From Saccharomycopsis fibuligera x Saccharomycopsis cf. fibuligera (taxonomy: Eukaryota; Ascomycota; Saccharomycetes; Ascoideales; Saccharomycopsidaceae): a stretch of DNA of 64,000 nt. Below the pieces are notes generated by a model. The model saw only the letters and a program-made list of their open reading frames with translations, did not search any database and was not told where the DNA came from. Where the stretch lies: assembly GCA_001936135.1 (NCBI GenBank), contig CP012812.1, positions 930,001 to 994,000 on the forward strand, in the 5' to 3' direction. Below, one piece after another: positions 20,811 to 29,892 of the stretch (position 1 is its first letter; the number at the start of each line of letters is the position of its first letter). The position numbers were made by a program, and so were the translations under genes.

Positions 20811-21626
20811 CTAGCTGCTGCTACTGTACAATTTCAACACTCTTTGCTCTATACCCTCCAAATCGTACAAATGATCAATAATCTTGATATTGTCGATCTC
20901 CCCCTTAAGTACTGATTCAGTGGTGGGTCCACCAGGCATGTCTAACTGTGGCATTGGGTTTGCACTGCTTTGAAGCATTTGATCACCAATTGAGCTATCA
21001 CCAAGCAACAAATTGTACACAGATCTCAACCCAAGCAAGTTGACAAAGTACCATGAAATGGAGCTGACCCAGCGCACATCCAAGTCGTTGGTGTTGACAC
21101 CATTTTGCAACATTTGCTTGAAACGTACCGTCAATGGGAATGGCAACTTCATTACTACAAACCCGTTGAAGAAATAGTTAACCCAAGCCATGATCAATGT
21201 TTGTGGAATGAAATTGGCCAAATTGCCCTTCATGAGGTTTGTCATCTGGTCAGAAAAACGGGCATCAGTAAGTGGATTCGGAGGCATCTCTGGGCTGCCA
21301 TCGCCATTAGCGTTGTTCTGCTTAGCCTTGTCTGCTTTCTCCTTTTCGATTTGGGCAATCTTGTCGGCCAAGTGCTGGAGTAATGCGCTTTGCTGGCGCT
21401 CAAAGTCGGTGTATGGCAAGATACGAAAGTTACGCTTGAAGCTCTGGATTCTTAGAATCTCTTCATCTTGGCTCACTTTGCTGAAGCTTTGGAGCTTGGG
21501 GGTTGGTGTGATCAAGAGCTGGATGTGCTGTCTGAGGACCCCGACCACCACCATCACAAAAGAGATGGGCAACAACACCCATGCTTTCAAGCTGGGGTCG
21601 ATGGTGAGATTGGGTACGTTGGACAT
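20811..21626 (-). CDS. EMC3: ER membrane protein complex subunit Emc3
   Basis: 271 aa from the ATG at 21626. It belongs to the EMC3/TMCO1 (Oxa1-like) superfamily: first membrane segment AWVLLPISFVMVVVGVL, a cytosolic coiled region with SFKRNFRIL and an Ala/Lys/Glu helix, then QMTNLMKGNLANFIPQTLIM followed by further hydrophobic segments and the FPLTVRFKQMLQNG block. Emc3 forms part of the insertase core of the EMC, which inserts tail-anchored and multipass proteins in the ER. Length is close to the yeast protein. Divergent from RPT4. Confidence 0.95.
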   Translation of the reverse strand: MSNVPNLTIDPSLKAWVLLPISFVMVVVGVLRQHIQLLITPTPKLQSFSKVSQDEEILRIQSFKRNFRILPYTDFERQQSALLQHLADKIAQIEKEKADKAKQNNANGDGSPEMPPNPLTDARFSDQMTNLMKGNLANFIPQTLIMAWVNYFFNGFVVMKLPFPLTVRFKQMLQNGVNTNDLDVRWVSSISWYFVNLLGLRSVYNLLLGDSSIGDQMLQSSANPMPQLDMPGGPTTESVLKGEIDNIKIIDHLYDLEGIEQRVLKLYSSSS

Positions 21627-21968
21627 GATGTGTAGATTGTGCTAGCTGTTTATCAATGGGTCAGTTGTGTATATCCGTCAATGTATCGCCACCAGCACCT
21701 GCATTATCATCAGCATTATCACCACCACCATCATCATCATTGTCATCATCTAGTGTAGTGTATCGCAGTTGTATTATCGCTTGCTGGCTTCACTCTAGTG
21801 CGGGTAACACCACAAATCGCCAAATTCTGAAAATTGCAACAGCGAAACAAAGCAAAACAGTCGCCACTCAACCACAATCTCATCACCATCATTAACTGGT
21901 ATTACCACCCTCATCGCTATTGAGCACTAATACACACACAGACACACACAACACCAATTGCCATCACC
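21627..21968. other. Divergent promoter region EMC3/RPT4
   Basis: 342 bases. CGCCA occurs three times (about 21684, 21818 and 21862), reading on the other strand as TGGCG with flanks close to the proteasome element GGTGGCAAA bound by Rpn4. None is a perfect match. Short CAT/CAC-rich stretches fill much of the rest. Confidence 0.4.
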
Positions 21969-23234
21969 ATGAGTGCAGAAGACCCGTTGCTTGCTGCTTT
22001 GAACGCAGAGGAAAACAGGGAAGGCGGCAACGCCTCTGACTCCAACACCAATGCCGCTGAGCAAACCGACCCAGAAAGAAGCGAGGCATTAAGAAGATAC
22101 AAGAAGAAGTTGGTGGAACACAAAGAATGGGACGCTAGACTCAAAAAGCAAAGACTCGACATAAGGGGCCTCGACAAGGATTATTCAAAGACTGAAGATG
22201 ACATCAAGGCTCTTCAAAGTGTTGGGCAAATCATTGGTGAAGTCCTCAAGGCATTGACGGAGGACAAGTACATTGTCAAAGCTGCTAATGGACCCCGCTA
22301 CATTGTCGGGTGCCGTAGCACGATAAACAAGGAAAAATTGCTCAAAGGTGTCAGAGTCTCGTTGGATATTACTACCTTGACCATTATGAGAATTTTACCA
22401 AGAGAAGTGGATCCACTTGTTTACAATATGACGAGTTTCAAACCCGGTGAGATCTCATTCAATGGTGTTGGTGGGTTGAACGAGCAAATTAGAGAATTGA
22501 GAGAAGTCATTGAGTTGCCATTGAAGAACCCTGAATTGTTTTTAAGAGTTGGTATCAAACCACCGAAAGGTGTCTTGCTTTATGGTCCACCAGGTACTGG
22601 TAAGACCTTGTTGGCTAAAGCAGTTGCCGCAACCATTGGGGCAAACTTCATATTCAGTCCGGCCAGTGGTATAGTGGATAAGTACATTGGTGAAAGTGCT
22701 AGATTGATTAGAGAAATGTTTGCGTACGCTAAAGAACACGAGCCATGCATTATATTCATGGATGAAGTCGATGCTATTGGTGGTAGAAGATTCAGTGAAG
22801 GTACCTCTGCTGATCGTGAAATCCAAAGAACGTTGATGGAATTGCTTAATCAAATGGACGGGTTTGACTATTTGGGCCAAACCAAGATCATTATGGCCAC
22901 CAATAGACCGGATACGTTAGATCCGGCATTGCTTAGAGCTGGTAGATTGGACAGAAAAATTGAAATTCCATTGCCTAATGAAGCTGGTAGATTAGAAGTT
23001 TTCAAAATTCATACTGCCAAGATCAATAAGCAAGGTGAATTTGATTTTGAAGCAGCAGTGAAGATGAGCGATGGATTTAATGGTGCCGATATAAGAAACG
23101 TGGTTACTGAGGCCGGTTTCTTTGCCATCAGAGATGAAAGAGACTACATTGTCCAGGAGGATATCATGAAGGCTGTTAGAAAAGTTAACGAGACAAAGAA
23201 ATTGGAAGGTAAAATAGATTACCAAAAACTATAG
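21969..23234 (+). CDS. RPT4: 26S proteasome regulatory ATPase Rpt4
   Basis: 421 aa AAA ATPase of the 19S base ring. N-terminal coiled coil about residues 35-85, then an OB domain, Walker A GPPGTGKT at 206-213 and Walker [10 protein letters not shown] with D265-E266. The second region of homology reads [18 protein letters not shown]. The C-terminus YQKL lacks the HbYX gate-opening motif, as expected for Rpt4 rather than Rpt2, Rpt3 or Rpt5. The short Ala/Asn/Glu N-terminus and the [12 protein letters not shown] segment also fit Rpt4. Rpt4 helps unfold substrates and feed them to the 20S core. Confidence 0.96.
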   Translation: MSAEDPLLAALNAEENREGGNASDSNTNAAEQTDPERSEALRRYKKKLVEHKEWDARLKKQRLDIRGLDKDYSKTEDDIKALQSVGQIIGEVLKALTEDKYIVKAANGPRYIVGCRSTINKEKLLKGVRVSLDITTLTIMRILPREVDPLVYNMTSFKPGEISFNGVGGLNEQIRELREVIELPLKNPELFLRVGIKPPKGVLLYGPPGTGKTLLAKAVAATIGANFIFSPASGIVDKYIGESARLIREMFAYAKEHEPCIIFMDEVDAIGGRRFSEGTSADREIQRTLMELLNQMDGFDYLGQTKIIMATNRPDTLDPALLRAGRLDRKIEIPLPNEAGRLEVFKIHTAKINKQGEFDFEAAVKMSDGFNGADIRNVVTEAGFFAIRDERDYIVQEDIMKAVRKVNETKKLEGKIDYQKL

Positions 23235-23879
23235 ATGTTTTGCTGTCCTTATTCTATCTTTTCTGCCATCTTATATATTACTTTTGTTTAATTAACCCAT
23301 ACTTTTTTTTTATTCTCTACAGTTCCAAATGTGGTGTAAAACTTGCTCTACATCGGTATAGATTTTGAGGACACTGCGATGTAGTTAATATCAATCGACT
23401 TCACTCATTATAAATTCTCGATCCACCTGGGGATTGATGGAAAGTTTGTGATGTTATCAAAGTGCCGTTATCCAATAGTGGGCAAAATAGTGCCCAAAGT
23501 TTCTCTTTCTGTAATTGCACACAGCCCAAAATTCCATTGTTTCGAAAACCCAACTTCTGTAGGCCCCTCTAATTCAAGTGTTCATCCTTACTGGCAGCTC
23601 AGTATTAAGGAAAGTACGACGTTAAGTTAAGTTACCAAACATATGGTACACGTGATCACATGAGTTTTTCGTTTTGCTCTCTCTCACGAGCGCCTTCTCA
23701 CAGCTAAATCTAGCGAAGATATTGCAGCTATAGCTGAAGAAGTTTACTGCACACCTTTCCAAGACCCTATTATTAGTGAAACTACTCTATTTTATCTTGG
23801 CACATTTCTGCTAAATTCAGCTCTCCTTGATATTTCGTATTTATTAGAATTAACGAAGCAACGGTTTTAAAACATTGTT
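23235..23879. other. Intergenic region RPT4-MRX10
   Basis: 645 bases: RPT4 3' flank, then the promoter of the DUF155 gene with a paired Cbf1-type site at 23649-23663. A 60-codon ORF at 23448 is not convincing. Confidence 0.5.
23649..23663. promoter_or_regulatory. Overlapping pair of Cbf1-type sites
   Basis: CACGTGATCACATGA contains ATCACATG on the plus strand and ATCACGTG on the minus strand, both fitting RTCACRTG and sharing the central ATCA/TGAT bases. It lies 217 bases before the ATG of the DUF155 gene. Factor binding is inferred. Confidence 0.45.
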
Positions 23880-25286
23880 ATGGCATTCAGATTGGCCACT
23901 AAAACTTTCCTGCAGTTCCCATCGAGCCGGACTTTAGTGCCGTTAAGCACATTTTGCCAAAAACAAACATCAACTGCCACTTCATTTATCAGAGCCTATG
24001 GATCGAAGTCAAGCGGTAACGGTAACACTAACAGCAACAACAATAGCGAAAAACTAAGTAGCAATTTTTTTTCAGCGTCATCATCACCACCAACGGGCAG
24101 ACTCCCAAAAGCGTCTAGCGTGACTCCCAATACAAGAGCACTAAGAAGAAGCGGTCAGTCACTGACTTTTGGCAAACAAGTATCATCAGAGTATCTGTCA
24201 AAAGACCTTTTACCCTGCACTGCTATAACAACTTGCAAAGCATATGACTTGCCTAGAGTTATCGAACTGCTCCATCAGAAAGGTTACAAAGATGCTAGCT
24301 TTTTGATACCCCAGGAAGTTGTCTATTTGCAGTTTCCAAATTTCGATAACCAGAATCCCAGCAGTGGTTACAAGAAATTGAATTTCGATATCATGGTTCT
24401 TTTCAATGGATCAGTGATAGCTTGGGGATTTGATGAAACTTTTTTGAGAAATAACTTCTTACCATTGATTGAAAAAGCAAAGGTGGATCCTTATCAGTTT
24501 TCTGAGAGTGAAGAAATAGATTTTGTGGAAATTGACCATAACGAAAATAGAAATTCTTTGCCAAACGGGACCAACGCTCAAGAAAATAATGGCAAAGATA
24601 AGAACAATGGCAGCAATATTTCCAATAACAATAACAATAACAATAACAACAACAACAACAACAACGGTAGCAGTAGCTCATCTAGTTACGAGAACAAGGT
24701 TAGTAAAAGTAGAATGGACAATGACATAATAATAATTGACACTAAAAACCCCCGCCAAAAACTGTTAGATAAAGCTGCGTTTGCCTTTGGACTCACCAGA
24801 TCAACAAGATTAGCAATTTTGGAAACTTTACTTGAAAACTGTATCAAAGAAACCAGACAAAACACATTGACTTTTTCCAAGGGGATAACTAAACGTAACA
24901 AGTCAAAGCAACATAGAGACACTTTGAAAATGATTGGTAGACTTCTTTTGATCAGAGGCGAATTGAATTTGTATTCTGAATTGATTGAGACTCCAGATTT
25001 ATATTGGTCCGAACCAGTCTTGGAAGAACTATACAAGAAAATCTCTAAAAATTTGGATATTGTGCCAAGAATTGGAATTTTGAATAAGAAGTTGGACTAC
25101 GCTACTGAAGAATCAAGAATCTTGGTGGCTACTTTGAATGACGAAAAGGCATCGAAATTGGAAATGATTATCATTTACTTGATTTTAATTGAGGTGTGTT
25201 TTGAAATCTTCCATTTTTACGAAAAATACATCTTGGATCAGAAGGTTGCCAGTGTTGAAGAAAAAACAGCAAAGCTCGACAACTAA
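23880..25286 (+). CDS. MRX10: Mitochondrial DUF155 (RMD1-family) protein, Mrx10-like
   Basis: 468 aa. The N-terminus MAFRLATKTFLQFPSSRTLV is Arg/Ser/Thr-rich without acids, a typical mitochondrial presequence. DUF155 begins near residue 108 (CTAITTCKAYDLPRVIELLH) and ends with the family signature AFGLTRSTRLAILE ... DLYWSEPVLEELYKKISKNLD ... RIGILNKKLDYATEESRIL. A final hydrophobic helix MIIIYLILIEVCFEIFHFYE is a likely membrane anchor. Of the yeast DUF155 proteins (Rmd1, Rmd8, Mrx10/YDR282C), the presequence favours Mrx10, a mitochondrial inner-membrane protein associated with the mitochondrial gene-expression assemblies. A poly-Asn insert sits near residues 240-265. Confidence 0.8.
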   Translation: MAFRLATKTFLQFPSSRTLVPLSTFCQKQTSTATSFIRAYGSKSSGNGNTNSNNNSEKLSSNFFSASSSPPTGRLPKASSVTPNTRALRRSGQSLTFGKQVSSEYLSKDLLPCTAITTCKAYDLPRVIELLHQKGYKDASFLIPQEVVYLQFPNFDNQNPSSGYKKLNFDIMVLFNGSVIAWGFDETFLRNNFLPLIEKAKVDPYQFSESEEIDFVEIDHNENRNSLPNGTNAQENNGKDKNNGSNISNNNNNNNNNNNNNNGSSSSSSYENKVSKSRMDNDIIIIDTKNPRQKLLDKAAFAFGLTRSTRLAILETLLENCIKETRQNTLTFSKGITKRNKSKQHRDTLKMIGRLLLIRGELNLYSELIETPDLYWSEPVLEELYKKISKNLDIVPRIGILNKKLDYATEESRILVATLNDEKASKLEMIIIYLILIEVCFEIFHFYEKYILDQKVASVEEKTAKLDN

Positions 25287-26215
25287 TTTAGGCCAGAATC
25301 TGTAATTTTATCAACATGCTCGAGGCATCTTTAGTACATAAGTCATAGACTGCGTCTTAGGAAAAGGGCTGTTTTATGATAAACTAGCTAGCTCCGTTCC
25401 GCGACTCAACCGGTGGTCTAATACGCTGCTGACTTTTCAACTACGGCACGGACATATATATACTCTACGCATAGTATTTACGAACATGTTAATAATGATA
25501 ATTTTTTTTTTTTTTTTAAGGAAATAGAGCTTAGACATTTTAGCGGTTATCAACCTGGCACTGCTTAGAAGTAGCAGCTCAAAAACCGACTTGTACTGTA
25601 TAGTATAATTTGGCACTATCAGCGTTATTGATAATAAGACGCCGAAGAAACCGAGGTGTGTGGATGTAACCCATATATAACATCCACGCACCTCATAAAT
25701 AATGACCAAAGTGCAACGTAACAAATCACCAGAAAGAAAAAAGTAGAACGAAAATCAAAAACAAAAGAAACTCAGGAAATTGGAAAAGCCCCCCAGTAAG
25801 CTAGCAGATAAGTACAGCTTTCAGTGTTCATTTTCATTCAACACACACCACGCCCTCTCGACAACATCACTCAAAAACCAGGACACACTATCAGAATAGT
25901 AGAACACTACTCTCGGTTAGTTAGTTAGTTAGTTAGTTTTACCATATCAACCCATATCACTTAGCTGCGTTATTGTTTTCCGTTTCCCACTTCATCCGTC
26001 ACTTTTCTATTGTCTGCTCTTTGTTTGCGATAATAATAGCCAGATAGTTTTTGAAACAAAAACACACAATCTTGGATATCAGATACAACTGGACGAGACT
26101 TTTTTTTTCTTTTCAACAACAAATATAATTTTAACAACCAATTATCAACAAAACAGCAATTATCAATTGCACAAAGGAACCATACACACTCTAAACCGAT
26201 AAACATACAGCAACT
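25287..26215. other. Intergenic region MRX10-ENT3
   Basis: 929 bases. Contains a poly-T run near 25502, five TTAG copies at 25917-25936 and an A/C-rich leader before ENT3. ORFs here (95 and 78 codons on the minus strand) have no supporting features. The GACTCAACC near 25404 was checked as a tRNA B-box and does not fit. Confidence 0.5.
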
Positions 26216-27718
26216 ATGGATTTACTCAAAGAAGGAATGAAAAACATCAGCTTGTATGAAGTCAAAAAACAAGTTCGTAAAGCGCAAAATGTGGTGTTAA
26301 ATTACAGTGAAATGGAATCCAAAGTTCGTGAAGCCACCAACAATGAACCATGGGGTACTAGTAGCAAAAAAATGCAAGAAATTGCTGCTGGAACTTACAA
26401 CTACCGTGAGCGTGAAGAAATTTGTGGTATGATATTCCGTAGATTCACTGAGAAGACTGCTTCTGAATGGAGGCAAATCTACAAGGCTTTGATTTTATTA
26501 GAATATTTGATCAAACATGGCTCGGAAAGATTCGTTGATGACGCAAGAGCTAACATGAGTCTCATTTCCATGTTGAAATCCTTCCATTACATAGACTCCC
26601 AGGGCAGAGATCAAGGTATTAATATCAGAAACCGTTCCAAATTATTGCTCGCTCTTTTGAATGACGATAGCAAAATCAGAACTGAACGTAAAAAAGCCAG
26701 AGAAAATGCTAAAAAATTCGGTGGTGTTGCTGGTGGTGCACCTTCATTTGGTGGCTCTTCAAGATCAGGATTTGGCGGAGGATTTGATGATGACGATGGT
26801 TACGACTACCCACCTGCTTTTGGTAGTGCTGCTAGTCAAGTGTACGGTGATGGTGGTGTTTATGGTAATAGATTTGAAGAACCAAGAGCCACTGGTGCTG
26901 GTGCTAATGATTTTGAAGAATATGATGCAGGTCCATCAACTTCCTCATCTTCTGTGGGAGCAAGTACCCGCCCTCCAAGAGTCAACCGTGCCGTAAGAAG
27001 ATCTCAAAGAAGTTCTGCTGTTGCTGGTAGTACCAGTACTAGTACACAACAACCTCAACAACAACAACAACAGGCCTCAACCACCACTAGTCAAGATTTG
27101 TTTTCATTTGACGATGATGAGCCAGTGGCAGCAGGTTCCACTGCAACTGCTACTGCTAACAACAATAACAATAATAATGACGATGATGATGAATTTGATG
27201 ATTTCCAAAGTGCTGCCCCAGTTACTAATCAAACTCAACAACAAGCTAGTGGTATATCAAACAATGCTTTGAGTAGTCTCTACGCTGCTGCTCCAGCTGC
27301 TCCAGCTGCTGCTCCAGCTCCTCAACAACAAAACAACTTTGACTTGCTTGGTGGACTATCATCTTTCAACAGCACTCCAGCTTCCAATGGAATTAACAGT
27401 AACACTGCTGCTCCAGCAATAGCTGCTGCTGGATCAAGTAATAACAACAATGATGCATTCAGTTCTTTGTTTTCTACTGCTAAAACTACTACTTTTAAAC
27501 CATCAAATAACGTGAACCGCTCCAACGCGGGCTCAAATAACAACTCTAGACCAGGAACTGCTAATAACAACAACAGCAACAGCAATTTTGATGACTTGTT
27601 TGGTGACTTCAACTCTAATGCGGGAAACTCTAGCGCCAACACCAATGGCAACACCAATGGTAAGCAAAGCCAATCCGCTTCTAACAATGCTAATAATTTG
27701 GATTTGTTGTCTTTTTAA
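26216..27718 (+). CDS. ENT3: Epsin-like adaptor Ent3
   Basis: 500 aa. The ENTH domain spans about residues 10-160 with VREATNNEPWGTSSKKMQEI, YNYREREEICGMIFRRFTEK and LLEYLIKHGSERFVDDAR. The segment VRKAQNVVLNYSEMESKVRE and the start of the tail, KKFGGVAGG, point to Ent3 rather than Ent1, Ent2 or Ent5. There are no ubiquitin-interacting motifs. The tail is Asn/Gln/Ser/Ala-rich with acidic-phenylalanine motifs (LFSFDDDEP, DDDEFDDFQSA, NFDDLFGDF), likely gamma-ear and clathrin contacts. Ent3 works with Gga proteins, AP-1 and clathrin in trans-Golgi to endosome traffic and binds PI(3,5)P2. Confidence 0.93.
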   Translation: MDLLKEGMKNISLYEVKKQVRKAQNVVLNYSEMESKVREATNNEPWGTSSKKMQEIAAGTYNYREREEICGMIFRRFTEKTASEWRQIYKALILLEYLIKHGSERFVDDARANMSLISMLKSFHYIDSQGRDQGINIRNRSKLLLALLNDDSKIRTERKKARENAKKFGGVAGGAPSFGGSSRSGFGGGFDDDDGYDYPPAFGSAASQVYGDGGVYGNRFEEPRATGAGANDFEEYDAGPSTSSSSVGASTRPPRVNRAVRRSQRSSAVAGSTSTSTQQPQQQQQQASTTTSQDLFSFDDDEPVAAGSTATATANNNNNNNDDDDEFDDFQSAAPVTNQTQQQASGISNNALSSLYAAAPAAPAAAPAPQQQNNFDLLGGLSSFNSTPASNGINSNTAAPAIAAAGSSNNNNDAFSSLFSTAKTTTFKPSNNVNRSNAGSNNNSRPGTANNNNSNSNFDDLFGDFNSNAGNSSANTNGNTNGKQSQSASNNANNLDLLSF

Positions 27719-28827
27719 ATTGAAGGAGAGTCGTCAATATAGTGGTTGTTCAGAAAAAAAAATACTTGGTCATAGATGAATTCTACAATTTTTTGCTAAC
27801 CGAACAAAGAAATATTAAAGAAGTTTTTTTTGGTTTTTTTTTCTTCTTCTTTTAACATTATAATATATGGCGGGCGTTTATGAAAAAGAACAAAAAAGGA
27901 AACTAAAAAAAAAAGGTTTTTTTTTTTTACTGTTTGGTATTCTTCACGTTTCCTGACGCTCATAGTGCTAGCAAAAGCCAGCAAGCGAAGCCAGCAAGCG
28001 AAGCATCTTTAGTTTTGCCATACGAAAGAAGACAAAAAAAAAGTATTGATTTGGTTTTATCATCATTTGATTTGTTTTATTTGATTTTGTTTTTTTAAAT
28101 TTTTTCTTTAATAATATCCGTTTGTTTTCTCTTTATTTCTCTTTCTTCAAATAATTTTTTTTTGCTGCGACATTACTTTTGTAAAATAAGGCATTGAAGG
28201 CAGTTGTCTTGTATTTTAGCATGCGACAACTTGCATTTTTCAAACTTTTCCTGCACCTAGAAAAGAGGCATTAAATATCATATCAATGCTGCTATGTTTG
28301 ACAGATTATTCTGCTCTACGGTTAGCATTCTGGTGCACTGCGCGAGACGAAGAAATCTTGAATGCGCAACTTATATGTAGGGTTAACTCACAAAATAGAT
28401 ATGGTCCTGGATGCTGGCATGGCTGGCGAGGTAATTATCATGTAATACCAATATTCCAGAGTGCAACGTGCCTCTCCAAGGAACCAAACAACCAATACCA
28501 AAGTAGCCACTATAGCATATCAGCCCGACCCAGTGCTCGTCGCCATCAATGCGGTTTTTGGCGGAAGAAGTTTTTTATCCGTTTTCTGCCACTTCCATCT
28601 GTCTGTGGCTAGTTGCGGCTGGTGTGGACCATCGCCCGTAACCAACAATGTCCAATGGGGAGACGCGAATTGTAAGACGCTTGAAGCGAAAAATAGAAAA
28701 TGTGCAACTCAACTCAAGTCTACTACTATACACAATTTCAACTAATTCACTTCCCTTATCACAAGCTTTGGTTGCTGAGATACTCGTCTTTTATCAACTT
28801 TAATAACTCAATAATCATTAATACAAA
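27719..28827. other. Intergenic region ENT3-QCR8
   Basis: 1109 bases. The first half is T-rich with a doubled 13-bp unit AGCCAGCAAGCGA at 27976-28001. The second half is the QCR8 promoter with three CCAAT boxes. An ORF of 108 codons at 28286-28612 shows no family features and overlaps those boxes; I do not call it. Confidence 0.5.
28448..28656 (+). promoter_or_regulatory. QCR8: Three CCAAT boxes upstream of QCR8
   Basis: CCAAT occurs at 28448-28452, 28492-28496 and 28652-28656, between 380 and 170 bases before the QCR8 ATG. CCAAT is the site of the Hap2/3/5 complex that controls respiratory genes, so Hap regulation is a reasonable inference. Confidence 0.5.
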
Positions 28828-29215
28828 ATGGGTGGCCACGGAGGCGGAAAATCTTATATGGGCTGGTGGGGTAACATCGGTACGTATCTATCTATGCTAG
28901 AGCTTATTGCCTTGTTCAGTTATTATGTTGATGTAATTCAAAGGTCTTGGATGTAAATACTAACTTGCTCAAACTTCAGGTTCCCCAAAGCAAAAAGGTA
29001 TCACTACCTATACTGTTTCTCCATACGCTCAAAAGCCATTGCGTGGAGCTATGCACAATGCTTTCTTCAACACCTTCAGAAGAGTCAAGAACCAAGCTTT
29101 GTACGTGATACTTCCTGGTTCCATCATCTGGTTCTGGTGGGCTAACGCCAGAGACTACAACGAATACTTGTACACCAAGGCTGGTAGAGAAGAATTAGAA
29201 AGAGTCAACGTTTAA
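28828..29215 (+). CDS. QCR8: Ubiquinol-cytochrome c reductase subunit 8, two exons
   Basis: Exon 1 28828-28879, intron 28880-28979, exon 2 28980-29215; 95 aa, the normal length for Qcr8. The first exon encodes only 17 codons plus one base (start MGGHGGGKSYMGWWGNIG), and no single ORF covers the gene. Exon 2 gives YTVSPYAQKPLRGAMHNAFF, a central hydrophobic helix LYVILPGSIIWFWWANARDY and the end KAGREELERVNV. Qcr8 is the ubiquinone-binding-protein-type subunit of complex III in the mitochondrial inner membrane. Codon use is strongly biased, as for an abundant protein. Confidence 0.95.
28880..28979 (+). other. QCR8: 100-nt intron in QCR8
   Basis: Donor GTACGT at 28880, exact TACTAAC branch point at 28958-28964, acceptor CTTCAG ending at 28979. 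The join restores a complete QCR8 reading frame. Confidence 0.95.
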
Positions 29216-29892
29216 ACTACTCTCGAAATATTGTTTACATTTGTTCATTTTATCTTTCTTTCTTTCTTTTTATCGCTTGCAACTAAAATTCATACAAACC
29301 ACTGATCACATACTTGTTTATATTAATGTCGATCATCATCGATTCACATAATATATCGACTTATCACTTTGGAGTTGAAGGAGAAACCTAAGGCAGAAAT
29401 TAATTTTTTTTGCATTCACTGTTCTGATTGGACATCATATAGTGAAATTTTGACTATATACATATTACAAGCCATAATTACGTTATCATTAAAAGTATTA
29501 TTTTCTCTTTATTGTAAGCATTTATAAGAGGGGTGTCAAAATGGGTTACTCAAAATTACTGGAAATGCTAATCATTTTCATATGAGAATACGTTTGTGCG
29601 AATACTGATGGCCTAGTCTAGTTTCCTCATCGGTATTCCTAGTATACGCTATAATACTAAATATTGAGCTGCTGCAAGGCAAACCGAGCGCCAAAGTCGG
29701 TTATCCGCCCCAGCGCGTGATAGAATGGCGCAGATCGATAGATATTGCCTCTCAAAAACACAGGACACCAGCAGCAATTCTAGACGTAAACAATTGAGAA
29801 GAGTTATCTCAGCACGACCTTGATACAGGCTATCAGTTATAGATCCAGAAAAAAAATTTCAATTTTCATTCTATATATATAAGCACGCGACA
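29216..29892. other. Intergenic region QCR8-BRO1
   Basis: 677 bases. T-rich QCR8 3' flank with (TTTC) repeats near 29257, then the BRO1 promoter. A TATATATATAA run sits about a dozen bases before the BRO1 ATG, too close to act as its TATA box. Nothing else recognised. Confidence 0.5.

Noticed and set aside
25395-25430. Possible tRNA B-box on the minus strand
   Set aside because: The T-loop reads GGTTGAGTC rather than GGTTCRA, and no acceptor stem or A-box was found. No other tRNA was recognised in the window by eye.
28286-28612. 108-codon ORF upstream of QCR8
   Set aside because: No family features; overlaps CCAAT boxes of the QCR8 promoter.
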